A DNA stretch of 64,000 bases from Zeus faber (lineage: Eukaryota; Chordata; Actinopteri; Zeiformes; Zeidae), in NCBI GenBank assembly GCA_960531495.1, contig OY482849.1, forward strand, positions 29,431,499 through 29,495,498, read 5' to 3'. Positions 45,886 through 58,692 of the stretch are shown here, one piece after another; the stretch's first letter is position 1, and every line of letters starts with the position of its first letter. Made by a program: the position numbers and the translations under genes. The notes under the pieces are model-generated. The model saw only the letters and a program-made list of their open reading frames with translations, was not told where the DNA came from and searched no databases.

Positions 45886-46665
45886 TTGAACTTCTGTGCG
45901 ACAGTTCAGTTGAGTTCATTCCAAAGACTGCGCGCGAGGAGTCTTCATTTCCCCCTTCCGTCGACACCTGAAACCCCATTTAAAATGCTAAGTAGAACTG
46001 AAGGCGTCAGACGTTACCACAGAGGCTCTGTTGGGCCCCTTCAACGTGAAACGGCGGCGGCGGCGTCGCTTTGGAGAACGCTGGGGAATTTGTCGAAAAT
46101 ACAGACACCATTTGTCGCTGCCGAGTTCAAGCTCGTCTCCGCGCCCCCGACTGGCACGCTGCCTGCTTGTTGTCCGACCCCCTCCCCCGCCCTCCTCTCG
46201 TTCCCGCCGTTCAACACCGTGACCCCGCCTGCTCCCCATTTCCACCGGTTCCCCGTTCCGCCGTGCCTTTCACGTCTCCACCCCCTCCACCCCCTCCTCC
46301 ACTCTCCTCCTCCGCCCTCCGCCCTCCTCCTCGATCTGCGTGGCTTCAAAAGACGCCCCGGAGGCTTAAGCACTCTGACATTATTACACAAGCCGCTCTC
46401 ACTCCAACCCAGTCCCGAGCCAATGAGCGGCTTACTACGCCGCCACGCAGACAGAAAGCAGCGCCACGGCAGCAGCGGTGACGGCGTCTTTTCACCTTTT
46501 TTTTTCTTTTATTATTTGGAAACGGAGAGACATCGCCGGCTGAAAGAAAAAAAAATAATACCTAAGCTCCATCGCGCGCCTGTTTCTCAGCGTCGTGACT
46601 CATCGCTCGCTGTATGACGATTTCCACGGAGGGCGGCCATGATGTGTGGCTGAACCTCAGGTAAC
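45886..46665 (+). promoter_or_regulatory. CpG-rich, open-frame block ending in a consensus plus-strand donor
   Basis: This is a GC-rich block with a CCAAT motif (agccaatgag near 46419) and CCT/CCG-rich sequence, ending in CTCAG|gtaacg (GT at 46661-46662). A plus frame is open for 243 codons from 45886, but its Pro/Leu/Ser/Arg-rich translation resembles no protein, and two other frames are also open. A CpG-island-like first exon of an unidentified plus-strand transcript is possible. Confidence 0.25.
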
Positions 46666-46939
46666 GCTGTGAAACATGCTGGAGCATCGTTTTGGGAGGA
46701 AGTAAAACAGGATCATTTGTTTTGGAGTCACGCAGTGGGACACGATGTCTGCTATCTACGTCGATACATCAAACCAACCGTACGGTTTTACAAACAATAA
46801 ATCACATTTCATGACCATACACCGTCAAATTGAGTTGTTGCCTGTTTTACTTGTCTGCACACACATATTTTGGAAAATTCAACAGATATGGCGGAGAAAC
46901 CTTATTTAAAATTCAAAACGAACAAAAATATGTATAAGA

Positions 46940-47026
46940 TAGTATTGCATATACAGGAATAATTAAGATAGTATATGCAATACTAACGAGCATTTAAGGG
47001 GCCGGTGCGGTCCTTTAAATGCTCGT
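46940..47026. repeat. Two adjacent hairpins
   Basis: Hairpin 1 has perfect 15-bp arms at 46940-46954 (tagtattgcatatac) and 46971-46985, with a 16-nt loop. Hairpin 2 begins at the next base: acgagcatttaagg (46986-46999) pairs with cctttaaatgctcgt (47012-47026) with one bulged base. Confidence 0.8.
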
Positions 47027-47598
47027 GACTGTTTTTCAAGCGGGAAGATGTCTGCATGAATGGTCAGATGAAACGCGGCCGACGGTGACGTCGCCGCGCC
47101 GTACGCGCGTAATCTCGGGGTCAGCGCCATCCCTTTGATTTTCACCGAGGACGACAGCTCGGGATTGAGGCCCACATGCACGCCGGGCGAGGCGCGTGCG
47201 GCAGAACGAGGTCCTAAAATGTGTGACGTTGAGGGGGGACGATGACATCACCAGGTAAAGGTCAGGGAAAGGTGTCTATGTATCTGTTTGTGTGCGTGTG
47301 CTTGTCTGTGTTTTTGCGTGCGTGTGGATGTGTGTGTGTGTGTGCATGCATGCGTGCGTGCGTCCGTGCGTGCGTGCTACATACTTGCATTTGTGTGTGC
47401 GTGTGTGTGTGTTTGCGTGCATGTGTGCTACATGCTTGCATTTGTGTGTGTGTGTGCGCGTGTGTGTGCGTGCGTGTGTGCGGTCATGGAGACCTGTGTG
47501 AGATGCTGCAGACTAGTAGCTGTTCTGTTTATCCGGGAATGGTGAGTCATGCTTGAAGAGAGGAACAATGCTCAGTCAGCCCTGTGGAAAACTCAGGT

Positions 47599-47633
<35 letters not shown>

Positions 47634-49067
47634 ATCGATGCATCTGCGTATCCAAGGACAGATAATTCCAGGGAATTGTGTTGTGTTCCTGATATCATAG
47701 TTCTCTCATGAAAAACACAAAAACACAGATGCACTGGGTCAGATTTATTGATGATGCTCGCTATTGATACAGGTTAGTAAATAGGACAATAGTAATATGA
47801 GTACGTGTACAACTACGCCAAAGCAGCAGTAACGAGCTGCTTTTTATTTTTCAGTGCCAGACATTCAGTCTGTTTTTTTCCAACACTCCACCGACGTCAC
47901 CGTGCGTTTGGCTGTAGCCAAGGAGACGCTACCTGAGGTAACACCCAGATAAACAAGGGTATTGTTTTTTTTTTTTTATCAATTTTATTTTTTATTTTAA
48001 GTTTATCTCATGTATCTATTCCATACTAAAGGAATATATTTGCATGAATTGTAACTGTAATTTTAAAAATACAATTAATTGTAATGGTCATTTATTTTTA
48101 ATTTTTATTTTATTTCAATCCCGACACCCTCGTAAAAGATGATTCTTCCCCAATGGTTCCTCGAGGTGAAATAAAGGTTGATAGAATCATCTTGATACGG
48201 GAAAGTAAAAGATAACTGAGCTCAAACCCCTTCTGCTATAAAAATATATCCAACACCAGCAACTTGCTTTTCTTCTGCGTCTGTTCTCTGACATTGAGTG
48301 TCCGTAACAGAGAGCAATGTATACGTCAAGTCAGTAACTGGCCTTCCCGTGCAGATTCTGCTGCATTTACCATCCTACCCAAGTACCACGCCCGGATCCC
48401 CCATATGGGCAATCTGGGCACGTGGGCGATGGGAGAAGAAAAATGTTTGCATTTAGTTTTTTGATGTTGGGCTCCACCTGACACAAAGCTTGAGCCGTTC
48501 TCTTGATCTCAACAATCCTCCAATCAGAATGAAGTACAACGTTTTTCTGTTCTGCGACGCCACTTTAACTGCGTCCGGAACTTTTCTCCTCGTCTGGAGA
48601 AATCCACAAAAAAAAGAAATAAATCACCGTAAAACCGGGGTGTGGGGGGCCCTCCGCCTCCTCCTCCGCCTCCTCTGGGGAGCAGAGACCCACACCGGGG
48701 GGTTGGGATGGCTCCTTTCGACGGGAAAGTTACACTTTTTTTTGTGCTCTTTATCCTATGTTGTGAGATTTCAGAAAGCAGCCCCCAAAAAATTAAGCCA
48801 ATTGTTTTAACGTGCACCGTGGTGCTGCTGGCACAGCCTGGAACCCCTGTAGAGTCCTAAAACACTGCGGCGGTAGTTTTTATTTTGATTTTTTACTTTT
48901 CATTTTTTTTATTTAATGACGATGAAGCTGTCCCTGCACCTGCTCAGCTGGACTGGTTATTCGCCCAAAGTGTCGAGGTTATGGTCTGGTGGATTTGATA
49001 TGCCTGGAAGCTCAAAATAATTAAGGTGGGGTTTAATGGCTGGGGCCGGTGCCCTGGGGTGGGCACG

Positions 49068-49068
<1 letters not shown>

Positions 49069-49101
<33 letters not shown>

Positions 49102-49102
49102 G

Positions 49103-49147
<45 letters not shown>
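49069..49147. repeat. (GT)n microsatellite with a few GC interruptions
   Basis: Nearly continuous GT/TGTGCG units are followed by a poly-G run. Confidence 0.95.
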
Positions 49148-49675
49148 TGGGGGGGGGCTATGAGCTCCAGCGCCCGGGCCCCTGGGGGTACTAATCCAGT
49201 CCTGCCACCAGTTGCCTTTACTTTGTATGGATTTTCAGATTAAGTAAATCAACTTTGCTTTCACTCAAAAAAGCCGACAGTGGCTGTCTCTCGCTCTCGC
49301 TCGCCCTTTCAAAAGTTTCTGGATAGTTGTTGGGGCCCTCATTGTACTTTTCCCCAAGTGTCCATATTTGTCAAAGTACGCAGGCTTCAGTTGGCCTGTC
49401 AGCTCGGTTTTGGCTCTGCCGCCGCAGTATAACAAAGCTACGGCCATGCAGCCAGCGGCCTCGTGCGCTGAAACAAACTACTTAGAGAGGCAAAAAGCAG
49501 AAGCACAATGAGCAAAGGAGGCAGAAATGGAGGAAGGGAAAAGGAAAGAAGACGGAATCCTCACGAGCAGTTTGTGTACACAAAGACCAGGACGGTGACA
49601 TAACCAGAAAGGGACAAATATGAATTAGGGGAATGTTTTTTCTGTCAATTATAGACAGAGATGTCTGCAACTACT

Positions 49676-50056
49676 ATGTTTGTATGTATGTATTTTTGTA
49701 TGTCTGTATGTATGTACATATGTATGTACGTTTGTACATATGTACGTATCTTTGTTTGTATGTATGTACAGTATGTATGTATGTATGTATGTATGTATGT
49801 ATGTATGTATGTATGTATGTACAGTATGTATGTATGTATGTATGTTTGCATGTATGGTTGTATGTACTTATGTAAGTAGGTATGTATGTATGTTTGCATG
49901 TACAGTATGTATGTAAGTATGTATGTATGCATGTATGCATGTATGTATGTAGTATGTATGTATGTATGCATGTATGCATGTATGTATGTATGTATGTATG
50001 CATGTATGTATGTAGTATGTATGTATGTATGCATGTATGCATGTATGTATGTATGT
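49676..50056. repeat. (ATGT)n microsatellite, about 380 bp
   Basis: Imperfect tetranucleotide array with gcatgtatgc and acagt interruptions. The unit encodes no stops in any frame on either strand (MYVC and HTYI repeats), which creates a set of overlapping false open frames. Confidence 0.97.
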
Positions 50057-50452
50057 GTGGCGGACCAAGGGGGCGTGGTCAAGCCGCCGCTGCAGACAGG
50101 CGGTGCAGGCTCCCATCCCGGGGCTGCTCAGCTGCTGCGGATTCGGTGAATCAACGGAGGGACTCCGCTGATTTGTCCGATCCCAAACCCAGAAAATAAT
50201 AAATGTTTTGTTGTCCCCGCAGTGAGGATCGGCGTGCTTGCGGGACGGGTCCGATATGCAAGCGCAATTTAAGCGCCGAGCTTACAGACTATGTTCACAT
50301 GGGCCCGCGAGGCGTGGATTAATCATTGTGGCCCACGAGCCACCCTTTTTGTTCAAAGACTGAAATTAAATACACGCCAACCGGGGCTGTTTCGCCTCCG
50401 CCTGCCTCCTCTTCCTCAGTCCCTGGCTCTGCACCAGAACACACCTCCACAG

Positions 50453-50635
50453 TGTGTATGTACTGTATGTATGAGAGGCCGTTTAGGCCATATTTCATAC
50501 TTCACTTCTCTCACACAGCATCATTAATGTAGGACCTGGGTCTTCTTGAGAGTATGATAATGTATGTGAGAGAGCATGAGAGTGTGTGTAAGAGAGCATG
50601 ACAGTGTGTGTGAGAGAGCATGACAGTGTGTTTTG
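50453..50635. repeat. Repeat R3 with 22-bp minisatellite
   Basis: gtatgagaggccgtttaggc and catatttcatacttcac are followed by ctctcacacagcatcat, then three 22-bp units of the type gtgtgtgagagagcatgacagt (about 50563-50631). The first part is duplicated at 51648-51705 and, inverted, at 51478-51520. Confidence 0.75.
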
Positions 50636-51477
50636 TGACAGTTTGACTAAGCTGGGGGTGCCAGCCAGGTCTGACATTTGAGATTGGACAGTCAGTCTTT
50701 TGCGATATTGTAAATCAAACCACACAAAGGATGCACACCAATAAAAATGTACACCCTATTCATTGAATGACTTACTCAAACCAACAAGAACAACACAACC
50801 AGACAATCTTAGTGCAAACTAAAATATTCATATATTTAAAGATTTTCCCAAAACACCCAAAGTCCCACATTTCCAGGGTCCACACAACAAAAAAATAATC
50901 CAAATCAAAAATCCCACGATGGGTTTCCTTTTTTTTTTCCCCCCAAAAAATTAAGAAAGCTAAGTTCTGTTCAGTTCACGGGGTAAACACAATTTAATTC
51001 AGTTGAGTTCTTAAAGAGAAACCAAACAAAATTAAAAAGCTTGAAGAAAAAATAAATCGTTCTACACGCTCACGGAGTCAGGCAGTCCAGTCCAGTCAGT
51101 AGGATAATCCAGTCTAGTTTAACCGCTGGGCTGTGGGCGAGGGACCGGCTTCCGGAAACAGCTGTGCAGATTGGATATGGATCCGGGAGAATATGCACGA
51201 CTGCGGACGAGCGTTGGTGATTTACGTTCTACCGCAACGATTTGAGCGTGTGCGCCGCTGTTGCGCCAAAACCGCACCGCCGGTCAAGTGGCTGCAGCGG
51301 GAAAACAAAAAACATCCGTCGTTCTTCGCAAAAACACCCAATGGGATAAAACAGAAGAGAGTTGAATTGTGGCGCGAACCGGGAAGGAGTCGGTGAGTCG
51401 ACTGAGAAAAAGAGTGTTTCCAGGCGGTGTACACCGGTGGTGATAAGCTGGTAATTAAAATTCAGGTTGTCACAGGT

Positions 51478-51800
51478 TGAGAAGTTAAGTATGAAATTGA
51501 ACCTAAACGGCCTTTGATACATACATACAGTACATACATACATATACTGTACACATACATACATACATACACACATACATACATGCATATAGTGTATACA
51601 TACATACATACATAGATATACTGTATATATACATCCATAGATACATACATATGAGAGGCCGTTTAGCCCATATTTCATATTTAACTTCTCTCACACACCA
51701 TCATACTCTCTCTCACATACTGTCTCACTCTCTCTCACACACTGTCTTACTCTCGGGTCTTCTTGAGAGGATGATAGTGTGTGAGAGAGACTATGATGGC
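51478..51800. repeat. Repeat R3 arms flanking a (CATA)n array
   Basis: Inverted copies of R3 (51478-51520 and 51648-51705) flank an imperfect CATA/TATA array (51520-51650). It continues into ctctctcacacactgtct units and the gggtcttcttgagag word, also present at 50536-50554. Confidence 0.75.
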
Positions 51801-51940
51801 GTGTAGTTTCAGCCAGCGGTTATGAAATAGTCCACTTTTTGTGCCAAGATTTTCTATGGGAAAAAATAGAATGCGGCAAAGAAATCCAGTCGTCATGGAA
51901 ACAAGTAAATATATTAGGGGGATTCCCCATATTTCCCCTC

Positions 51941-52117
<177 letters not shown>

Positions 52118-53086
52118 TGGCGTTCATTCCATGCTTTCCAACCTGGTAGAAAGTAGCTTGAAGCCTGTCTTTCAGTTTTCTTGTAACTTTCTTAACATGG
52201 CACTGTTTACCCTTTGCTTTAATGCAGAATCGATGAATACAGCGAAATGTCAATTGACCGTCTGCTGGGAATTGTTTAAAGGTTGAATAATCAGCGAACG
52301 TACAAATGTGTCAAGTTTGGCGGCGTGGAAAAAAAAAAAGCTCCAGTGTTTGTATGTAAATGCCTGGTGAGAGGAGTGGGAAGGCGCCAGCGATCCCGTC
52401 GAGCTCCACTCGTTATTAATTCCTTCAAGACGGCAGCGGCACTGCAGCAGCGCAGTCTGACGGACTTTGATCTCTTTATTAGAAAAAAATGTAATAAAAT
52501 AAAAAAAGCGATCCAGATCAACAGTCGGCGCGGGAATTTCACCAAACTTTGACATCATCGGACAATGTGAGTCCAAACCACTTCCCAAAGAATGGACCAA
52601 GCCAATGGGTTCCCTCCAATTCCTTATTGAAACACATCGCCCCAATCTGCCAAACGGCCCGTTGCAATTAGGAGGGATTACCGTTCTCTGGCCGTGCTCT
52701 GGCTTTCTAAATAGACTTTCCAAATCAAGTCCTTATTGACATAATTAGGATTACAGTAAACACAGACCAACTCATCAACTGCCCCCTTTTAGCGTTAATA
52801 AGCTTATTGCACGCCGTGAAGTGCTTGTGAAGTGTCACTGCTTATGAAATGACAAAAGTTGGCTTTATTTTTAGAAACTTGATCTGGAAACAGCACGACG
52901 AGGCCCCTGCATGACTCTGGATCTGGATCGGTTGGCGTGTTGAAATTATTAAAATCAAAATATTTACCAAAGTATAATTTCAATATTTTATTGCAAATAA
53001 ACATTTTTTTTGTAAAATTTGCTGTAAATCTGCATGAATTAGGATTTGAATATTTGATTTATGCTACACATGGAGCATATCATATA

Positions 53087-53160
53087 GATTCAAGATTCAA
53101 GAGGTTTATCGTCACATACATATACATACTTTCATACATATATGCAGTGAAATGTAATGT
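53087..53160 (-). repeat. Family T retroposon tail, copy 3
   Basis: gattcaagattcaagagg, tttatcgtcacatacata and tacatactttcatacatata match the insert at 32568, and continue into atgcagtgaaatgtaatg, which matches the copy at 3610-3692 in reverse. It is thus slightly longer than the nested copy. Confidence 0.7.
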
Positions 53161-54181
53161 TATATAATAAGATATATTGTTTATATTATTATCTAATATA
53201 ATTATCTTTATTTTTTATACATGTATACACCAATATTTGCAGCTCAAAGGGCTTTATAGACATTTAGGAATTTGTAATTTACAGTAATTAATGATTTAAA
53301 GTTCATTAATGTGGTTCTTTGGAAACCTTGGAACAAAAATAGTTTAGACAAAGCAGCATGCAGTGTCTGTCTTCCTGATAAGTTTGTAATTTGGAGACAC
53401 ACGAGTGTCGTGAGACAGAGAGATGACAACCTGCTCTCCCCAGAATATAGACATCATCACATTTGGCTCCAGTTACAAGCATCCGTGGGTAATCTGAAGC
53501 TTGAGGCTTTAATAGCACAGACTTCATTCTTGAAATCGATGAATCATAGAAAATAACGAGTTTTGATGACATTGGCTGAATAAAGTGTGCCTGTTGTCTG
53601 TGTGTGTCAGTGAGAAAGATACAGTATAACTGGGATTTGTGTAAGTGAGCAAGTCAGAGAGTTAGGGAGGGCTCTGAATATTCACCATCACCCGCTTGAA
53701 GCTGCATGAATTCTATTTTTGCGGAGTATGTATTTTTTCCCGCTCTGGTATGAAACGTTGCCCTCAGGCTTCAAGCAGTGTCCTGATGGAAAGAAGCAGA
53801 TGTTTACAGCGTATGCAAACTACCCTTTTTTAATGCACCGTTGATCCCCGTGCAGGAGTGCGTTGAAGAAAAACATTGATATGGGTTTAGTGTTCAGTGT
53901 AAATCAAACCCCGCAAACACGTGTCTTCAATACATTGCGGAGAATCAATGAAGCCGCCTCCCTGCGCACGCTGCAGAGGCCTTGGGGCGGAAGTCCTGCT
54001 CCCGACCAAGACATATTGAATGCTCAACTCTTAACGCACAAACACACACACGCACATACGCACAAACACACACACACAAATGCGCACACACATGCAAACG
54101 CCAGATGTGGTCCCTTCTCCCTTTCCACAAACCATAAAAGGTCAAGGTCAACTGTGGCTCAGCAAAAAAATAAAAATAAAT

Positions 54182-54314
<133 letters not shown>

Positions 54315-55528
54315 CCCACTCTCCCATCAGTCACCCCCTGATTACCATTTCTATCCATCAAGCCATCCATCACAGATTTGGAGCAGACACCAGGTGGTCC
54401 AAAATCCTAAGCCGGACGCAAGTCACGCGTCACAGTCCCGGAAAGGGCTCAAGCCCGTCGCGCTAATGGCCCGGGCGCCGCTACCGTGGAAAAACTATCG
54501 GGTTCGGGGACAGGGGGGTCGGCGCCGGGGGTCCGACCGTCAGAACCGCAGACGACTGCGGTGCCACAGATGGCGAGGAGGAGGAGACGCCGGAGAAAAA
54601 GAAACACACAAGCAGAGGGAAAGGAAGGTCGGGGAGGTTCAGATATGATACGGCGGTAGATTGAAAACAGGAGCGAGGCGGCTGCGTAGCGGGGGAAACA
54701 GGACGTGACACGGTGACCTTAATGTTGGGTAGTGCTGGCAGCGTGATTAGATGGGAGTGCATCAGAGCAGTCTCGGCGGGACCAAGCCAATAGTGGCAGG
54801 AGCGTTCCGGTCAGGCTTTGCGCGCCGCCTGACATGTTGACATCGTGTTGAGGAATTAACGGGCGATGCGGGCCAGCGGACGTGGCCTTGATCTGGTTTC
54901 TGCGCGGCCCTTTTAGCATCTCAGCCTTATTGGAAAACACAGCCTCGGAGCCGGCAGCGAGCAAGGGTATTAGATGTGTATTTTTTACCTTGGAGTGACG
55001 TTCAGGTGGCTACCGCACATTTTCAATGGCTCATCCCAGACACCGAGCCAGCCCTCACGCCCCCCTGCTGCAAACACACGCACTCAACAAAGTCACTATG
55101 GAGCGAAAACAAACACCGAGGGGCGAATTCACAAAGAATGGATTGCGGCCGCTGATAGCACCATTTGCAATCGCTATCTGTCCCGTCTCAATGTCTTTTT
55201 TAGAAGAACAATCTTTTGATGTCCAATGTCCGACGTGTTCACAAAATATATGGCGCTAATGATATCACAGAGCAAGTGCAATTTGCCCTTGTTTTGCATC
55301 TGATTGCAAGTATGTCATGAGTTTGTCGTACCTGTCAACCCTGTCAAACCGTTTTTCCCGGGATTCTCCCCTATTTTACCCTTCTCTCCCACTGTCCTCC
55401 CGTTTAAATATTTTCCAATAAATCTCCCGTATTTCCGACCTCCGCTCTGCTGCGCGTCCCAGGTCCCCGTTTCTCTAAAATAAAACCAATAAAAACAGTG
55501 TGTTTTTATTGTGGATGTATTTATTTAA

Positions 55529-55742
55529 TGGCTGTCAAAGCAAATTAGTTTCATGCCCCAAATGTTTGGGCGCATTAACGCACATGCTATTGACGTTCTG
55601 CGATGATTGGAGGATTGTTTTTGAGGAAGGTCCTCACTGTCAGACGAAATCCTCTCTGTCTGATCTGGTTGTGGGTGTCTGTTCTTAACTGTGTTCTTTA
55701 ATCACGTCAAGTCTAAGTGACATATGGGGGGGTGACATATAC

Positions 55743-55787
<45 letters not shown>

Positions 55788-56116
55788 AAATTGAAGCTGT
55801 AACTTTCTTTCATTTGCTGAGACCTTTAACTCGAACACGATCGGCAAACATGTTGAAGTGCTTCTCAAAAGTCGTCCTCTGAGCACTCTAAACAGATGCT
55901 TCTCCATATGTATGTTCCGCCGTTGTGGCGCGGTAGCAGACGCCAAATGTTGTAATAATCCACGGACTTTGGGATTTACTTGATAAACATACATTTCCAT
56001 AACGCGGGCATATTTGTCCACTCCCATGTTGATAAGAGTAAAATACTAACACTTGGATGTTTTTGAGATTTGAACTTTGAGATGAATCGCGATTAAATAT
56101 TTAAGGTGATTGACAG
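55529..56116. mobile_element. Decayed nonautonomous hAT element (ggctgtcaa ... ttgacagccct)
   Basis: The left end reads ggctgtcaaagcaaatta followed by gcgcattaacgcac. The right end reads gaatcgcgattaa then ttgacagccct. The end sequence AGGGCTGTCAA with ATTAACGC/AATCGCGATTAA subterminal words is a common fish hAT signature. tatttatt is found within two bases of both ends and may be the target duplication. A CA array (55745-55784) sits inside. An open minus frame at 56027-55713 is unrecognised. Confidence 0.55.
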
Positions 56117-57015
56117 CCCTTATTTATTTCCCCACTTTCCTAATTGAATGAAACAAAAGAACTCCCTGTGCGTGACGGGGAGACCTTCTCAGTTCCTCCC
56201 TTGAGCGGAGCTGTCCATGGTTCTGAATCTTGACTGAGAACGCTTCGACGTTACGCACAGTGGGTTTTTTTGTTTTTTTTGTTTCATTCAGTTAGGAAAC
56301 AGAGGAAATAAATACATTTACACCAAAAATACATTGTTTTTATTTGCTTTGTTCGGAGAAACGGAGCGGCGATCGCTCTGATCGTGCGCCAGGGAGGGAA
56401 TGATTACGGTGTCAGTTGAATTAAAACGTGATATTCTCCTTTGAAATATCGTCTCAGGAGCACACCTGGTATGATGATGCCTTCACCTGGCTACAATCAC
56501 TGCTGTCACGATCACTGGAAAGTCTGAGCCTTAAAAATGCGCTTCGATTACCATCAACTCTCTGAAGACGCATAATTGAATAACTCAAAAGTTTTGTTAA
56601 AAAATGAATAATTTTCACTCGGCTGCGTGTGTCTATTAGCGCTGCTGTTTGTGAATTGGACTTTTTTTGCAATGAGGCTCATTTGCATGGAAAGAGGCCA
56701 ATTTTGTATGCATATTACCTAATTCAAATACGTGCAAATAGCACTGGAGAACTGCAATGCAATGTTACAATGCCGTGGTATTGTGAAGCCACCGCGGGGC
56801 TCCGCAGACAACCACATCAACTGCGACAACTCAGGTTTAAAAAAAAAAAAGTATGTTTCCTTTATGTTTTCCATTTAATTGCAGCATGTATGTATTTAAC
56901 CTAAAATCAATTCTGAATAATTAAAACAATAGTTTAGCCTACATTTATCTTTCTGCCGACTCCAGCCAATTTGTTTTCTTCCGGTTAAGTTAATTTCTTT
57001 TGTAGCCAAAAGAAT

Positions 57016-58692
57016 ATGGTAGTGTTGGTAAGAAAATCAAACAAAAAAGTGTCCACTCTGGGCATATTCGGCTTTGTGCTTAACGAAAAAAGAGCGAACA
57101 TTGACGAGGCCGTTTGTAAGATCTGCGGCAGAAAGGTTCCGGTAAAAGGGCACGATATGTACAATTTAAGGAGTCATCCAGCCAAGGACCATCCCGCTAC
57201 TGAGGCGCCGGAGCGGCCTCTGCTCCGGCCGGCGCCAGCTGACAGAGGAGAGTGGCTGAAGCTCACAAAATACTGCCGTGACAGCGCACGCCTCAAGTCC
57301 CTCACATCTGCTGTTACACTATATCTTGTAGATGCGATGGTGGAAAAGCCGTCTTTCATGTCCACGATACAGAAGTTGTTGAAGCAATACGAGCTGCCTG
57401 GGAAAACCCTTTTCTCTGAGACGGCCGTCCCAAAGATGTATATTGAGTTAAAGGGAATCATCCAAAAAGAGATCAAGGATGTTAATTACTTCTCCACCAC
57501 CACAGATATGTGGTCACGCATAAAGATGAGTCCATATACAGTGTGAGCCTTATGGTGCATTATGTGACCAAGGACTGGGTTTTGAAATCCCGGTGCCTTG
57601 AGACCTGGTTCCTACCTGCAAGGAGCCACTCCGCCGATGACATCACGGAAGCTATCTGAGTCGCCTTCGACGAGTGGTCCCTTGATGAAAATAAACGAGC
57701 CTGCGTGACGACCGGGTCCAGTATCAAATCAGCAGCGGGCGAAATGCTGGAGTGGCCGTGTCTGAACTGTTTTGGCCACAACTTACACCTGACAGTGACC
57801 GACTCCATGACAAGTGTGAAGGACGTCCCGCGCAATGGGCCTGTGCCACAGCTTGGTGGCCGCCTTCTCTCGCAGCTGGCTGAAGGGAAGAGATTTGGCC
57901 AAAACGCAGGTGGGACTCGGCATCCCCCAGCACTGCCTCACACCGGTGAGCTCAGCTGATAGTTATAGTAATATATCAATGATGCCTTGATAATAATGAA
58001 GGTATTATGTTTAAACAGATGGCTCGGATTTAGCATGATATGAGAATGTCAAATAACTATGTAAATAAATAACTATAGTCACTGCACTCCGACAGCATCA
58101 CTTATTTAGGCTATACTAAAATTGATAATTATTCCAGTGCAATAAATCACACGGCAATAATCTTTGGATACTGCGCAACGGGATGGGGAACAAAACAAAA
58201 AATGGTGGCGCCATTGTTGTTGGAGCAAACTCCCAAACGAGTTTACAGATCTGCTGTCTGGTGAAAAATGACGTCACGGTATCTTCGGCCAAACCCACCC
58301 TTGGCCTGCTGGCTGGGGATATTTGGAATGAAGCGGAGGAGGACACCACCCTGACTGAGGACATCAAGCACAAGATGTGTCCTGGAAGAGACCAGCTGCT
58401 CGACAGAATCTCAGCAAAGCAGACACACCGAGCCACCACGCGACCTACAGGGGGGGCCCCTCCACTCAGACCGGGACGGCCCCCGCCCGGTGGCGCCACG
58501 ACGGAGCGAGATTTCCCCTGCTCTCTGAAGTCGCCCGCAAAGTATATGTGCATTCGTGCGACGAGTGCGCCCTCAGGGAGAGTTTTTAGTGCTGCGAGCC
58601 TTCCTGAAAACGCGCAAATAAACATGTTGGCTTTCCTTCAGCACAACAAGGACATAACGACCCCTGCCTACGTCGCTAAAATATTATTATAA
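57016..58692 (+). pseudogene. Broken hAT transposase of the ZBED type
   Basis: The first frame (ATG 57016 to stop 57546) starts with a BED zinc finger (CKIC at residues 34-37, His54 and His59 in RSHPAKDH; the Pro replaces a usual Leu). It continues through the helical region to TTTDMWSR, the first catalytic-Asp region of hAT. A frameshift near 57535 leads into SLMVHYVTKDWVLKSRCL, then an in-frame TGA (57657) and EWPCLNCFGHNLHLTV. A further shift enters AMGLCHSLVAAFSRSWLK and ends near 57960. About 200 nt of unrelated sequence and loss of the central region follow. From 58183 the C-terminal part is seen with TTLTEDIKHKM, FPLLSEVARK and, in the next frame, KYMCIRATSAPSGRVFSAA, the hAT dimerisation motif. 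It is clearly dead. Confidence 0.85.

Larger units (their letters stand above)
44926..49068. other. Non-coding segment with CpG-rich block and paired hairpins
   Basis: It includes the CpG-rich block 45886-46665, two adjacent hairpins (46940-47026), GT-rich simple sequence (47330-47480) and a CA array (47599-47629). A LINE-type tail lies at about 48118-48185 (cctcgtaaaagatgattctt ... gaaataaaggttgata). No exon is recognised. Confidence 0.45.

Noticed and set aside
45886..46617. Open plus frame of 243 codons as a protein-coding gene
   Set aside because: Pro/Ser/Leu/Arg-rich composition expected from GC-rich sequence, other frames also open, no recognisable domain. Kept only as a CpG-rich block.
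49676..50056. Possible CRISPR-like regular repeats
   Set aside because: Tetranucleotide array without unique spacers, in a vertebrate sequence.
49645..50199. Several overlapping open frames of 60-145 codons on both strands
   Set aside because: The ATGT tetranucleotide array has no stop codon in any frame; translations are MYVC or HTYI repeats.
56100..57015. Left terminal inverted repeat of the ZBED-type hAT element
   Set aside because: No sequence resembling agggctgtcgcggtg was found upstream. The agccct word at 56110 fits a separate hAT remnant instead.
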